DNA of 13,946 nt from Ignavibacteria bacterium. Its GTDB lineage: Bacteria; Bacteroidota; Ignavibacteria; Ignavibacteriales; Melioribacteraceae. The DNA lies in assembly GCA_027347805.1 (NCBI GenBank), contig DAIEQP010000404.1, positions 1-13,946 on the forward strand. The letters are read 5' to 3'. Below the pieces are notes generated by a model. It saw only the letters and a list, made by a program, of their open reading frames with translations. It had not been told where the DNA came from and made no database searches. Below are positions 6,465 through 13,680 of the stretch, in pieces. How positions within the stretch are numbered: position 1 is the first letter of the stretch; the number at the start of each line of letters is the position of its first letter. A program made the translations under genes and the position numbers.

Positions 6465-7202
6465 TTGATATACAAACAAAAATACCGAAGATCCTTCCAG
6501 CTCATTATTACATTTTGTTTTTCGTTTTTCGTTTTTACTCCAGGAGGAGTATTCGCTCAACTTGATTCTTCTAAAACACATGTGATTTTTCCGGAACCTA
6601 TTTCTCAGGGTAATTTTTATTCATCGCTAGGAATTTCGGTTACTGTGGTTCCAAGACTTATAGTTGAAGAAGGAGTTTTGCAGCTACCAATGCTCGATCT
6701 TCGTGCCCGCTATGGTTTAAGCGATAATATTTTTATTTCCGGTAGGGCCAACTTAGTATACCTAACAAATCAGCTCTCTCTCGGGGCAGGTTGGGCACAT
6801 TCTTTCGGAAATATTTCTCTATCCATTGCGGACAATTTTGCTTACTGGTTTGGTTTCGCAGATTTTCAGGGATTTAACTCTACCGCAATGGGATTAACTA
6901 ATTTTCCTAGTGTTACCATTGGAATTGTGCTTGATGATCTTCACATAAGTCTAGGCGGTGAAGCGTTATTTACAATTTCACAGCATACGTATTTTGGAAG
7001 CGCATCTGTTGGAAGAGTGAATCCTGAGTTTGTTGGTTATGCAGTAACTGCATCCATAGAAGAAGAATTATGGAGAAAAAATTATTTTCTTTTTGGATTA
7101 CGTTTCCAATACTCTCTACCAATGTATCAAACATGGTTAGCATTTTCTACATCGTATCGTTGGGCACTCTTTCCGGAATTATTTATTGGTTATGAGTTAT
7201 GA
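6465..7202 (+). CDS. Predicted outer-membrane beta-barrel protein
   Basis: A 245-residue exported protein with no family I can name. A long basic N-terminus and hydrophobic core end in GGVFAQ (residues 27-32), a likely signal-peptidase I site. The rest alternates polar and hydrophobic residues in short strands rich in G, Y, W and F (YGLSDNIFISGRANLVYLT, YAVTASIEEELW, YSLPMYQTWLAFSTSYRW), and it ends in EL after an aromatic-rich strand, consistent with an outer-membrane barrel. The start is taken as TTG at 6465, 12 bp after the previous stop; the site is weak, and an in-frame ATT (6462) is possible. It overlaps the GDPD gene by ATGA (7199-7202), so translation is probably coupled. Confidence 0.7.
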   Translation: MIYKQKYRRSFQLIITFCFSFFVFTPGGVFAQLDSSKTHVIFPEPISQGNFYSSLGISVTVVPRLIVEEGVLQLPMLDLRARYGLSDNIFISGRANLVYLTNQLSLGAGWAHSFGNISLSIADNFAYWFGFADFQGFNSTAMGLTNFPSVTIGIVLDDLHISLGGEALFTISQHTYFGSASVGRVNPEFVGYAVTASIEEELWRKNYFLFGLRFQYSLPMYQTWLAFSTSYRWALFPELFIGYEL

Positions 7203-8446
7203 GAAAAATTCTTCTTTACTTCATTCTCGGTTTAATCACAATTTTATCTTTTTCCTGTTCAGGAGATGTTGCTGTAACCGTCCCTTCTTTTGGCGACAAC
7301 AGCTTACTTCAAAATAGTAATCCAATTCCAGAGAAAACAAAACTATTAATAAGTGGAGTTTATAATGTGGAAAGTGGAGCGGATTCATTTGGTAAAAATG
7401 TTGTAATTAAATGGACTGGAAAATCATTCTCCATTTTTACAGGGAAGAATTTCGCTTATTTTATTTTGAACAGTGGTGTAGTTGATTCTACAATTATTTT
7501 TGAAGGTTATTGGCGTTTCGCACAAGAGAGTAATACCGGATTGGCTTCCCTCAAAATTAATTTGAGTGAGGGGGGTAGAGAAATACTTCAAGGCAAAATT
7601 CCAAGTGTTCCAATTATAATCAGAGGAACTTTTGGTGATGGGAATAGTTTTTCCGGCAATAATTTGATCTTCCATTATGCAAATGCAATTAAAGAAAGTA
7701 ATGAACCGTTCTATATTATTGCACATCGAGGAGGCGGTAGAAATTTGGATCAATTACCTGAATCAGAAAACAGTTTGGGTATGATGCAAATAGCTGAAAG
7801 TTTTGGTGCCAACGCCATTGAGATTGATGTTCGTTTAACAAAGGATGGAATACCAATTATTTTTCATGATGCGAACCTAAGCCCTAGACTGATAATAGGC
7901 GAATTTGCAGTTGGGCCAATTAAAAATTATACCTACGCACATTTAATAACACTTTGCACTTTAAAGAATGGAGAATTGATTCCAACACTAGAACAGGCAC
8001 TTGAAACAGTGCTTACACAAACCAACCTTTCTTTAGTGTGGATGGATGTGAAAGATCCTCTTGCAATTCCATTAATAATAAAAATGCAAAATGAGTTTTC
8101 AGCACGTGCCTCTTTGTTAGGACGCAAAGTTGAACTCCTAATTGGATTACCTGATGATAATGCTATAAATGGATATCTTAATTTTTCTCCAACAAAATCG
8201 GCCCCATCATTAAATGAACTAGATTATGATTCAGTAATAAAAACAAATTCAACTGTTTGGGCGCCAGCCTGGACTCAAGGACCAATGACAAACCAGGTTA
8301 AACAAATGCAGAATTTAGGTAAGCGTGTTTTCTTTTGGACAGTTGACGCTCCGGAATACATCAAAGTGTTTTTAGAAGAAGGAGCGGCTAACGGAATTCT
8401 TTCAAATTATCCATCAGTCGTAGCATATCAATATTATGTTAAATAA
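7199..8446 (+). CDS. Lipoprotein with C-terminal glycerophosphodiester phosphodiesterase (GDPD) domain
   Basis: GDPD enzymes hydrolyse glycerophosphodiesters to glycerol 3-phosphate and an alcohol. The 415 residues start with a lipoprotein signal (lipobox LSFSC, C20). Residues about 45-165 form a beta-rich domain I do not recognise. The GDPD barrel runs from 171 to the end: AHRGGG with H176-R177, E190-N191, E208-I-D210, H223-D224, D283-V-K285 and FFWTVD at 378-383, then NGILSNYP near 398-405. Catalytic His and metal-binding acidic residues are all present, so it is probably active. It sits on the outer or inner membrane, facing the periplasm or surface. It overlaps the upstream gene by 4 bp and the downstream gene by 11 bp. 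The natural substrate, whether phospholipid head groups, teichoic-like polymer or lipid debris, is not shown by sequence. Confidence 0.9.
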   Translation: MRKILLYFILGLITILSFSCSGDVAVTVPSFGDNSLLQNSNPIPEKTKLLISGVYNVESGADSFGKNVVIKWTGKSFSIFTGKNFAYFILNSGVVDSTIIFEGYWRFAQESNTGLASLKINLSEGGREILQGKIPSVPIIIRGTFGDGNSFSGNNLIFHYANAIKESNEPFYIIAHRGGGRNLDQLPESENSLGMMQIAESFGANAIEIDVRLTKDGIPIIFHDANLSPRLIIGEFAVGPIKNYTYAHLITLCTLKNGELIPTLEQALETVLTQTNLSLVWMDVKDPLAIPLIIKMQNEFSARASLLGRKVELLIGLPDDNAINGYLNFSPTKSAPSLNELDYDSVIKTNSTVWAPAWTQGPMTNQVKQMQNLGKRVFFWTVDAPEYIKVFLEEGAANGILSNYPSVVAYQYYVK

Positions 8447-9044
8447 ATATTTGTTGTGTGTCATTATCCTTAATCTTTTCGTTTTGCCTTTACCAATTCA
8501 GGCACAGGAAAATATACAGAAAGATTCATCCAGATTTAGAATTGGAGTTGAACTTGGTGGTGGTTACGGATTCAAATTAAAAACGAACAATATTATTGAG
8601 GGCAATTATACTCGATCAGGCGTTAACTTGAGTATGAGATTGAAATGGGGTTCGGGAAATATTTTTGGCGCTGGATTAGAAACCGGATGGATATCAATTT
8701 CTTCCTTATCCTCAGAAAACGTTTCAACTATTTTGGGTAAGACAAACATTGAAGCTTCGCTGGGTGCTATTCCACTTTTGTTTATTGTTGGGGCCCAGTA
8801 TGCCGGATTTCGAATTCATGGAGGCGCTGGCTATTACAACGTGATTTCAAAATCAACGGTTTTTGAATCTACGATAGAAAGCAATGAGTGGGATTATGGA
8901 TATACATTATCGCTTGGGTATATTTATCCTATTAATAAACAATTGAAATTTAGTACCGAAGTCAGATGGAATAATATATCAGAAGTACAAATTTCCATTT
9001 TATCTTTTCAGGCAAGTGTACTTGTAAAGTTGTGGGAATGGTAA
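8436..9044 (+). CDS. Predicted outer-membrane beta-barrel protein (small, OmpA-like size)
   Basis: A 202-residue exported protein. The signal peptide is about 1-24 (LPLPIQAQE). The mature part has regular amphipathic strands with glycines and aromatics (RIGVELGGGYGFKLK, GVNLSMRLKWGSG, FGAGLETGWISI, GYTLSLGYIYPI, FSTEVRWNNI) and closes with LVKLWEW, an aromatic-ended last strand as expected for BAM-inserted barrels. It resembles the small eight-stranded barrels of Bacteroidota in size and pattern, without a name I can defend. It overlaps the GDPD gene by 11 bp, so it is probably translated by coupling. A stem-loop at 9089-9112 follows 44 bp after the stop. Confidence 0.72.
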   Translation: MLNKYLLCVIILNLFVLPLPIQAQENIQKDSSRFRIGVELGGGYGFKLKTNNIIEGNYTRSGVNLSMRLKWGSGNIFGAGLETGWISISSLSSENVSTILGKTNIEASLGAIPLLFIVGAQYAGFRIHGGAGYYNVISKSTVFESTIESNEWDYGYTLSLGYIYPINKQLKFSTEVRWNNISEVQISILSFQASVLVKLWEW

Positions 9045-9088
9045 AAGCATCTTTGCATATAAATAAAGTTACCACTTCACAGAAAGGA

Positions 9089-9112
9089 AGCTGTCCCATA
9101 TTAGCGACAGCT
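9089..9112. terminator. Stem-loop between convergent genes, likely bidirectional terminator
   Basis: AGCTGTC (9089-9095) pairs perfectly with GACAGCT (9106-9112) across a 10-nt loop. On the + strand it is followed by ATTTTCTACTT, a modest T tract. It sits in the 77-bp gap between the + strand barrel gene and the - strand DUF2202 gene. On the - strand there is no T tract, so termination in that direction is less sure. Confidence 0.5.
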
Positions 9113-9121
9113 ATTTTCTAC

Positions 9122-9775
9122 TTATCGCAAAAAAGAATTGTAAGTTGTTAAATCCATGTAGATTGGTGAATATGTGATTCCTCGTCTTGCCAAATTAGAA
9201 ACGAAGGCGTTTATATGATTTCCTGAAGCATTCTTAAGATTCTCATAAACATATTTAATGTCATCATTGTTATTTAATTCGGCTAAATGTTTTTGTAAAT
9301 CGAGAATATCAATTTCTTCAATTGCCGCTCCAACTTTCAACGCTTCAATTTGAGAGACATTTCCAGCAGCAATAAGTTTGTTATATAACTTTTGCAAATC
9401 CTGGTTTGTGAATAAGCCGATCTCATCTTTCTTAACTGGATCTTCAATTACATATTTTATTAATAATGATTTAATAGCATCCGTATGCATTTGCTCACTT
9501 TGAGTAATGTTGGCAAAAGATCTCAAGCCATGCTTTTTATACATCATTGTGTAAACGTCACGAGCAAGCTTTTCCTCTTCGCGCATAAATTTTAATGCTT
9601 CAATAATTGCCGGATTCAAATCTCCGCTAGCCATTGTGCTTAGCGTTTGGTAGCTGAATGTTTCTGCACTGGGATAAATCTCGCTGGAATTATCAACCGG
9701 GTTTTCATTTTCACAAGCGATAACAACAATAGAGAAAAGTATAATTGCAATTAGAACTGATATATTTTTTTTCAT
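9122..9775 (-). CDS. DUF2202 ferritin-like lipoprotein
   Basis: A 217-residue envelope lipoprotein (lipobox VVIAC, C21) with a DUF2202 four-helix domain from about 55 to 197. Diagnostic stretches are EALKFMREEEKLARDVYTMMY at 59-79, SEQMH at 93-97, LFTNQDLQKLYNKL near 121-134, and ALKVGAAIEEIDILDL at 145-160. The carboxylates E66-E68, E94, E153 and E154 with H97 and H187 suggest a ferritin-like metal site, by family analogy. Function of the family is not settled; metal or redox handling is the usual guess. Start at ATG 9775 rather than the in-frame TTG at 9799, because GAGGT lies 4-5 bases upstream and the signal peptide then begins MKKNIS. The Gly-rich gene lies 64 bp upstream, probably the same operon. 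Confidence 0.88.
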   Translation of the reverse strand: MKKNISVLIAIILFSIVVIACENENPVDNSSEIYPSAETFSYQTLSTMASGDLNPAIIEALKFMREEEKLARDVYTMMYKKHGLRSFANITQSEQMHTDAIKSLLIKYVIEDPVKKDEIGLFTNQDLQKLYNKLIAAGNVSQIEALKVGAAIEEIDILDLQKHLAELNNNDDIKYVYENLKNASGNHINAFVSNLARRGITYSPIYMDLTTYNSFLR

Positions 9776-9800
9776 TTCGACCTCAATTTCTATTATCAAT

Positions 9801-9825
9801 AGAAGGCATAAGTATTATGCCTTCT
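9801..9825. promoter_or_regulatory. Perfect 11-bp hairpin in the intercistronic gap
   Basis: AGAAGGCATAA (9801-9811), a 3-nt loop, then TTATGCCTTCT (9815-9825) form an uninterrupted stem. It lies between the Gly-rich gene and DUF2202. On the - strand it is followed by ATTGATAATAG, not a T tract, so a complete terminator is doubtful. An mRNA-stability element, partial terminator or protein-binding palindrome are the alternatives. Confidence 0.55.
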
Positions 9826-9839
9826 TAAGAATATAATTA

Positions 9840-10187
9840 TTATTTGCCGCCTCTATATCCTCGAGCACTAGTACCTTGGGCACCTGTTCCGGTTCCTGTG
9901 CATGTTCCTGTTCCGGTTAAGTTACCAGCTTTGTTGCCATAACCTGTTCCATCTTGAGGTCTGATTGGGTTGCCAGTACCATCTTTTTTCCCAAATCCTC
10001 TTGAACTTTGATTCTTACCTTGGAGGGAAGTTCCAACGTTATCACAAATCCCATCTCCATTTAAATCAACCCAATTTGTTTTAACAACACCGGAGTTGCC
10101 TCTTCCAGTAGATTGTGCATTAGAAGTTGATACAAAGAAAATAGTTGTGAGTAAAACTGCGAGAGTAAATAATACAGTGCGTTTCAT
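9840..10187 (-). CDS. Small exported Gly-rich protein with calcium-loop-like motif
   Basis: A 115-residue protein with a signal peptide (1-25, ending TSNAQ). The mature part holds D41-L-N43-G-D45-G-I-C-D49, which resembles an EF-hand, dockerin or thrombospondin-type-3 calcium loop (DxNxDGxxxxD-like). Then come a KKDGTGNPIRPQDGTGYG segment and a low-complexity Thr/Gly stretch (LTGTGTCTGTGTGAQG). No enzyme domain. AAGGAG sits seven bases before ATG 10187, a strong site. It is upstream of the DUF2202 gene on the same strand, separated by a 64-bp gap with a hairpin. I recognise the segment as a type found in Bacteroidota hypothetical proteins but cannot name a function; calcium or surface binding is inference. 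Confidence 0.75.
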   Translation of the reverse strand: MKRTVLFTLAVLLTTIFFVSTSNAQSTGRGNSGVVKTNWVDLNGDGICDNVGTSLQGKNQSSRGFGKKDGTGNPIRPQDGTGYGNKAGNLTGTGTCTGTGTGAQGTSARGYRGGK

Positions 10188-10597
10188 GTTGTTTCTCCTT
10201 TTTTTTGATTGTTGAATTATGACTCCACATGGGAAGTCTTAAAGATCGTGCCAAATAATTTTTTTTTGTTTTAGTGAGGGAATCATCACTTTAATAAAGG
10301 GAGGAGATAATGGATGCAACGGATTTGTCGAAGTGTTCGCCGTTAATGTCGAAGATTTTGAGATTTAAAACTTGCTTTGTAAGCCCCTTCAATAAATTCA
10401 ACCAATTTCACAAGTAAATTGATAGGCATCAATCTTGTTACCAAATAATAGAAGTTGTTATTAAACTCGTTTTATGTTAATCGAATCGCCGAAATACTAA
10501 ACCTCAACTCAATAACAAATATTACGAACCCTTTGTAGTGTAGATACATCATATCATAATTCAGTTAATTAAAAATTATTTAACAAGTGAGATCGGA
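10188..10597. other. 410-bp divergent intergenic region
   Basis: Separates the - strand Gly-rich gene from the + strand TonB receptor, so it should hold promoters in both directions. No exact TAnnTTTG box was found on either strand. On the + strand TTGTAG at about 10535-10540 and CATAAT 16 bp later form a weak sigma-70-like pair, about 40 bp before the receptor start. It also contains a possible 35-codon ORF (10310-10417). The remaining bases, 10418-10530, show nothing I can name. Confidence 0.4.
10310..10417 (+). CDS. Possible small ORF, 35 codons, behind a strong Shine-Dalgarno
   Basis: ATG at 10310 is preceded by GGGAGGAG at 10299-10306 with 3 bases between, a strong but very close ribosome site. 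It encodes MDATDLSKCSPLMSKILRFK then a basic, aromatic tail ending FNQFHK. There is no signal peptide, no clear transmembrane segment and no recognisable motif. It contains two Cys residues. Codon use is not decisive at this length. It could be a leader or regulatory peptide for the TonB receptor downstream, or chance. Confidence 0.25.
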   Translation: MDATDLSKCSPLMSKILRFKTCFVSPFNKFNQFHK

Positions 10598-12859
10598 ATG
10601 AGCTTAAGAATTATTACATCCTATGTTTTGTCAATTGTATTGTTTTCGTTATTCACATCTGCTCTTTTTGCACAATCAACGTCCGGGACAATTTCGGGGG
10701 AACTTCGGGATGGAGCTACCCAACAGCCACTTCAGTATGCAAACATTATAATTGAGGGTACATCTCTTGGCGCAGTAACAAATGATCTGGGCTATTACAG
10801 AATCCAAAATGTTGCGGCAGGCACTTACTCAATAAAAGCAATGATGATTGGATATCAATCAGCTGTAAGATCTGATGTTGTAGTTATGCCCAAAAGAAAC
10901 ACGGCAGTAAATTTAGAGTTGATTCAATCCGCCATTGAAATGAAAAGTGTTTCGGTGAGTGCAGATTATTTTCAAAAGCCAACAGAAAACAGTGTGAGTT
11001 TCAAATCACTGTTGCCGGAAGAGATTAGGCGATCACCTGGTTCTGCGGAAGATATTTTTCGAGTAATGCAATCATTACCGGGTGTTGCAACTGCTGGTGG
11101 TAAAAGTGCACAACTGATTGTAAGAGGAGGTAGCCCAGATGAAAATCTTACTTTGCTCGACAATGTGGAAATATATAATCCGATACATTTTGCCAGAACC
11201 GGTGAATCAATGGGAATCATCAGCATTATAAATCCATCTTTACTAAAAGAAGTTGATTTTATGACTGGCGGCTTTCCTGCAAAGTATGGTGATAAGATGT
11301 CATCCGTTTTTGAAATGAAAATGAAAGATGGGAATAAGGAATTAATGAATACAGATTTGAATGTAAATCTGGGAGGCTTTGGTGCAATGATAGACGGGCC
11401 GGTATCTGAAAAAGGTTCAGTAGTGTTTTCTGCTCGTCGAGGATTTTTTGATTTGTTAACCTCACTATTAAATAAACCTGCGGCACCCAGATATTACGAT
11501 GCGGTGGGTAAACTCACTTATGATTTGGATGCTAAGAATAGAATAAGCATAGTTGGTTTTTATTACCTGGATCAAATTTCTCGTGAAGGAACCGTTCAGG
11601 GATCTGGGGAAAACAAAAAATACAATTATCTTACGCGTGATGATTATGGTTCTGCTTTTGGAGTTAATTGGCGTTGGTTAACATCCTCGAACATGTTCAT
11701 GCTGACAACGGCTTCCTATACAAGTAATGGTTGGAACTCGCTTCAAGGAACAGAATCTGATCGTGAATTAAAAGGTGATGATATTCAGGAGAATGAATTT
11801 TCATTGAAATCAGAATTAAATTATCAAGCATCACATTCACTGGATTTTAAAATTGGCGGGATGATTAAGTTAATTGATTCAAGACATAGAACCTGGACAC
11901 CACAGGATACAACTCGTTCAGGTCAACTTATCGCAGCTACTTCAATTTCGTATAATCCATCAGTGACACAAAAACCTTCAATATTTTTTCAAACAACTTA
12001 TCAACCAGTGCCGGTTTTAAGTTTTACAGCTGGTTTTCGATATGATTATTTCGCATTTAATAAAGAAGGAAATACAAGTCCGAGGATTTCTGCCTCATTG
12101 CATTTAACTGATAAGCTTTCGTTAAATGCTGCCATGGGAAGTTTCTATCAAACTCCAGCGTCTTACCAGATTGCTCTTGATCCAGCTAATCAATTACTAA
12201 AAAGCAGCAAAGCAGATCATTATATTCTTGGTGTTGAACAGAGACTTAGTGATGATTCTAAAGTTTCTGTAGAGGTGTACCATAAGGAACTAAAAAATGT
12301 AATTGTTGGTAGCGATACAAGTAGTATTCTTACTAATAATGGCAGCGGATATGCTGATGGTATAGAATTTTTTCTTCAGAAAAAACTAACCGATGGTATG
12401 GTTGGAAGCGCTTCATATACTTATTCTATTTCGAAAAGAAAAGATACTTCCGCGCAAGCGTATTATAATTTTGAATATGATCGCCCTCATATTTTCAATT
12501 TAATAATAGGATTGGAACTTGGTAATGGATGGCAGATTGGTGCAAAATTCCAGTATGCCTCTGGCAATCCTTATACTCCTGTTGTGGGAACAATAAAAAA
12601 AGCAGGAACCTACTTTGTTGTAGATGGAGTTGTAAACTCAGCTCGATATCCTGAATATCATAAGTTGGACTTGCGTGTGGATAAGAAATTTTACTTTACT
12701 AACTGGAACTTAACATTTTATTTAGATCTCTGGAATGTATATAACCGAAGCAACATACTAGCTTACACTTACAAAGTTGATCAGTCTGGAATTATAACAA
12801 CAAACTCGAGACTTGATTTTGGAATACTTCCAATTGCCGGAGTAACTGCTCAATTCTAG
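10598..12859 (+). CDS. TonB-dependent outer-membrane receptor
   Basis: A 753-residue outer-membrane receptor for energised uptake of a ligand not identifiable from sequence. Signal peptide 1-25 (LFTSALFAQ). Residues about 28-110 form a carboxypeptidase-regulatory-like beta-sandwich (SGTISGELRDG, NDLGYYRIQNVAAGTYSIKA), common in Bacteroidota receptors. The plug follows from about 127 to 240, with MQSLPGVATAGGKSAQLIVR, GGSPDENLTLLDNVEIYNP, and FPAKYGDKMSSVFEM at about 226-240. The rest is a 22-strand barrel pattern with many aromatic-flanked strands and ends in phenylalanine (VTAQF). There is no SusD-like partner next to it, so a SusCD system is unlikely; it looks like a stand-alone receptor. 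The start ATG has only GATCGG ahead. No other transport genes are adjacent. Confidence 0.93.
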   Translation: MSLRIITSYVLSIVLFSLFTSALFAQSTSGTISGELRDGATQQPLQYANIIIEGTSLGAVTNDLGYYRIQNVAAGTYSIKAMMIGYQSAVRSDVVVMPKRNTAVNLELIQSAIEMKSVSVSADYFQKPTENSVSFKSLLPEEIRRSPGSAEDIFRVMQSLPGVATAGGKSAQLIVRGGSPDENLTLLDNVEIYNPIHFARTGESMGIISIINPSLLKEVDFMTGGFPAKYGDKMSSVFEMKMKDGNKELMNTDLNVNLGGFGAMIDGPVSEKGSVVFSARRGFFDLLTSLLNKPAAPRYYDAVGKLTYDLDAKNRISIVGFYYLDQISREGTVQGSGENKKYNYLTRDDYGSAFGVNWRWLTSSNMFMLTTASYTSNGWNSLQGTESDRELKGDDIQENEFSLKSELNYQASHSLDFKIGGMIKLIDSRHRTWTPQDTTRSGQLIAATSISYNPSVTQKPSIFFQTTYQPVPVLSFTAGFRYDYFAFNKEGNTSPRISASLHLTDKLSLNAAMGSFYQTPASYQIALDPANQLLKSSKADHYILGVEQRLSDDSKVSVEVYHKELKNVIVGSDTSSILTNNGSGYADGIEFFLQKKLTDGMVGSASYTYSISKRKDTSAQAYYNFEYDRPHIFNLIIGLELGNGWQIGAKFQYASGNPYTPVVGTIKKAGTYFVVDGVVNSARYPEYHKLDLRVDKKFYFTNWNLTFYLDLWNVYNRSNILAYTYKVDQSGIITTNSRLDFGILPIAGVTAQF

Positions 12860-12876
12860 AGCATAAAATACTAGAA
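12854..12876 (+). other. Small stem-loop over the TonB receptor stop codon
   Basis: TTCTAG (12854-12859, containing the stop) pairs with CTAGAA (12871-12876) across an 11-nt AT-rich loop. No T tract follows, so it is unlikely to terminate on its own. It may be chance in AT-rich DNA. Confidence 0.2.
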
Positions 12877-12902
12877 ACTTGTTGTGTAAATTAAGTAGAG
12901 AT

Positions 12903-13019
12903 AAAGTAAAAAGTAATAGTCTGGTTAGAGATAGAACACAGATACCACTGATCTATTATGTCCAAATGACCCCGATGGGGATTTGCAAAGATATATTTTT
13001 GAATATTACTTTTTACTTT
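12903..13019. repeat. 16-bp perfect inverted repeat spanning 117 bp between convergent genes
   Basis: AAAGTAAAAAGTAATA at 12903-12918 is the exact reverse complement of TATTACTTTTTACTTT at 13004-13019. The 85-nt interior holds AACACAGATACCACTGATC and a CCCC-GAT-GGGG hairpin (12970-12980). There is no target-site duplication outside the arms and no ORF inside. It may be a large terminator fold, or a miniature mobile-element remnant. Confidence 0.45.
12970..12980. terminator. GC-rich mini-hairpin CCCC-GAT-GGGG, possible weak terminator
   Basis: A 4-bp G/C stem with a GAT loop inside the larger inverted repeat. An AAT/ATT pair flanks it with a two-base bulge. TATATTTTTG follows 11 bases later on the + strand. 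As the only GC-rich stem between the convergent genes it may help terminate the TonB receptor transcript. Confidence 0.3.
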
Positions 13020-13064
13020 CGTTTTTGATACATAATAATCTAATTCACGCAACCGGTTATTGAA

Positions 13065-13616
13065 TCAATTTCTCAAGGCATGAAGTGGATTGTGGTTATG
13101 GACTCTATCTTTTACAACTAAGGTTGTGAAGTCTGCTTCAAGATTTCGTTGCAGAAGAATATCGTGACCTAAACAGATTCCCATTATCAAAACCAAATCT
13201 GTTTTTTCGTGATTTAGTTGAGTTGCTTGTCCGATTGGGTTACAGGAAACTTTGTGAATACAACTTTCTTTATTGATGTTGTCTTGTGCAATTCCACCTA
13301 TAGTGCATGATACAGCAGAAATTGGAATGCCTTTTTGCTTGAAATACTTTTTTACTTCGATTGCATCTTTTTCCATTCCATAACAATATGCTAACCCAAC
13401 CTTTTGGTATTTCATTGTGGAAACAAATTCAGCGATCTCCTGAAGTTTTGACAGCGTGCCAGCTTTTCCATTGTCAACTAATTGAGCAGCTGCCTGAACT
13501 ATTATTTGGTTTTCTTCTTCCTCATAAATCTTAATGATATCAGCACTATTAAATTTTTCAGCTCTGCAACTTTCTGCCGTTCTACATGTTTTTGTTTTAC
13601 AAACTGTACAATCCAT
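13065..13616 (-). CDS. DUF1847 cysteine-rich metal-binding family protein
   Basis: A 183-residue cytoplasmic protein. The N-terminal CTVCKTKTCR plus C17 gives four cysteines (3, 6, 11, 17); further ones are at 78, 104, 119, 125 and 148. The core has GLAYCYGMEKDA at 74-85, AVSCTIGGI at 101-109, CNPIGQA at 125-131 and LVLIMGICLGHD at 141-152. This pattern is DUF1847, a putative metal-binding family without an assigned reaction. GAGG lies 9 bases before ATG 13616, a usable site. An SQR-like oxidoreductase gene ends 64 bp upstream on the same strand, so the two may share a transcript. The Cys set suggests iron-sulfur or zinc binding, which is inference. Confidence 0.85.
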   Translation of the reverse strand: MDCTVCKTKTCRTAESCRAEKFNSADIIKIYEEEENQIIVQAAAQLVDNGKAGTLSKLQEIAEFVSTMKYQKVGLAYCYGMEKDAIEVKKYFKQKGIPISAVSCTIGGIAQDNINKESCIHKVSCNPIGQATQLNHEKTDLVLIMGICLGHDILLQRNLEADFTTLVVKDRVHNHNPLHALRN

Positions 13617-13680
13617 TAAAATTAATCCTCGTTAAGAATAATCGATGACTCCAACTAAAGAAATAAAAAAATGACAAAAT

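Noticed and set aside
7424..8127. Two open frames on the - strand within the GDPD gene
   Set aside because: Antisense shadows of a well-supported gene with no recognisable motif.
10237..10254. Possible sigma-54 promoter (TTGGCACG on the - strand) ahead of the Gly-rich gene
   Set aside because: The -24 GG element is good, but AA stands where the essential -12 GC should be, so it is not reported as a promoter.
10972..11486. Two open frames on the - strand within the TonB receptor gene
   Set aside because: Antisense shadows; their sequences show no domain and the + strand frame is unambiguous.
10598..12859. SusC-type polysaccharide utilisation system
   Set aside because: The receptor is shorter than usual SusC proteins and there is no SusD-like lipoprotein or glycan enzyme next to it.
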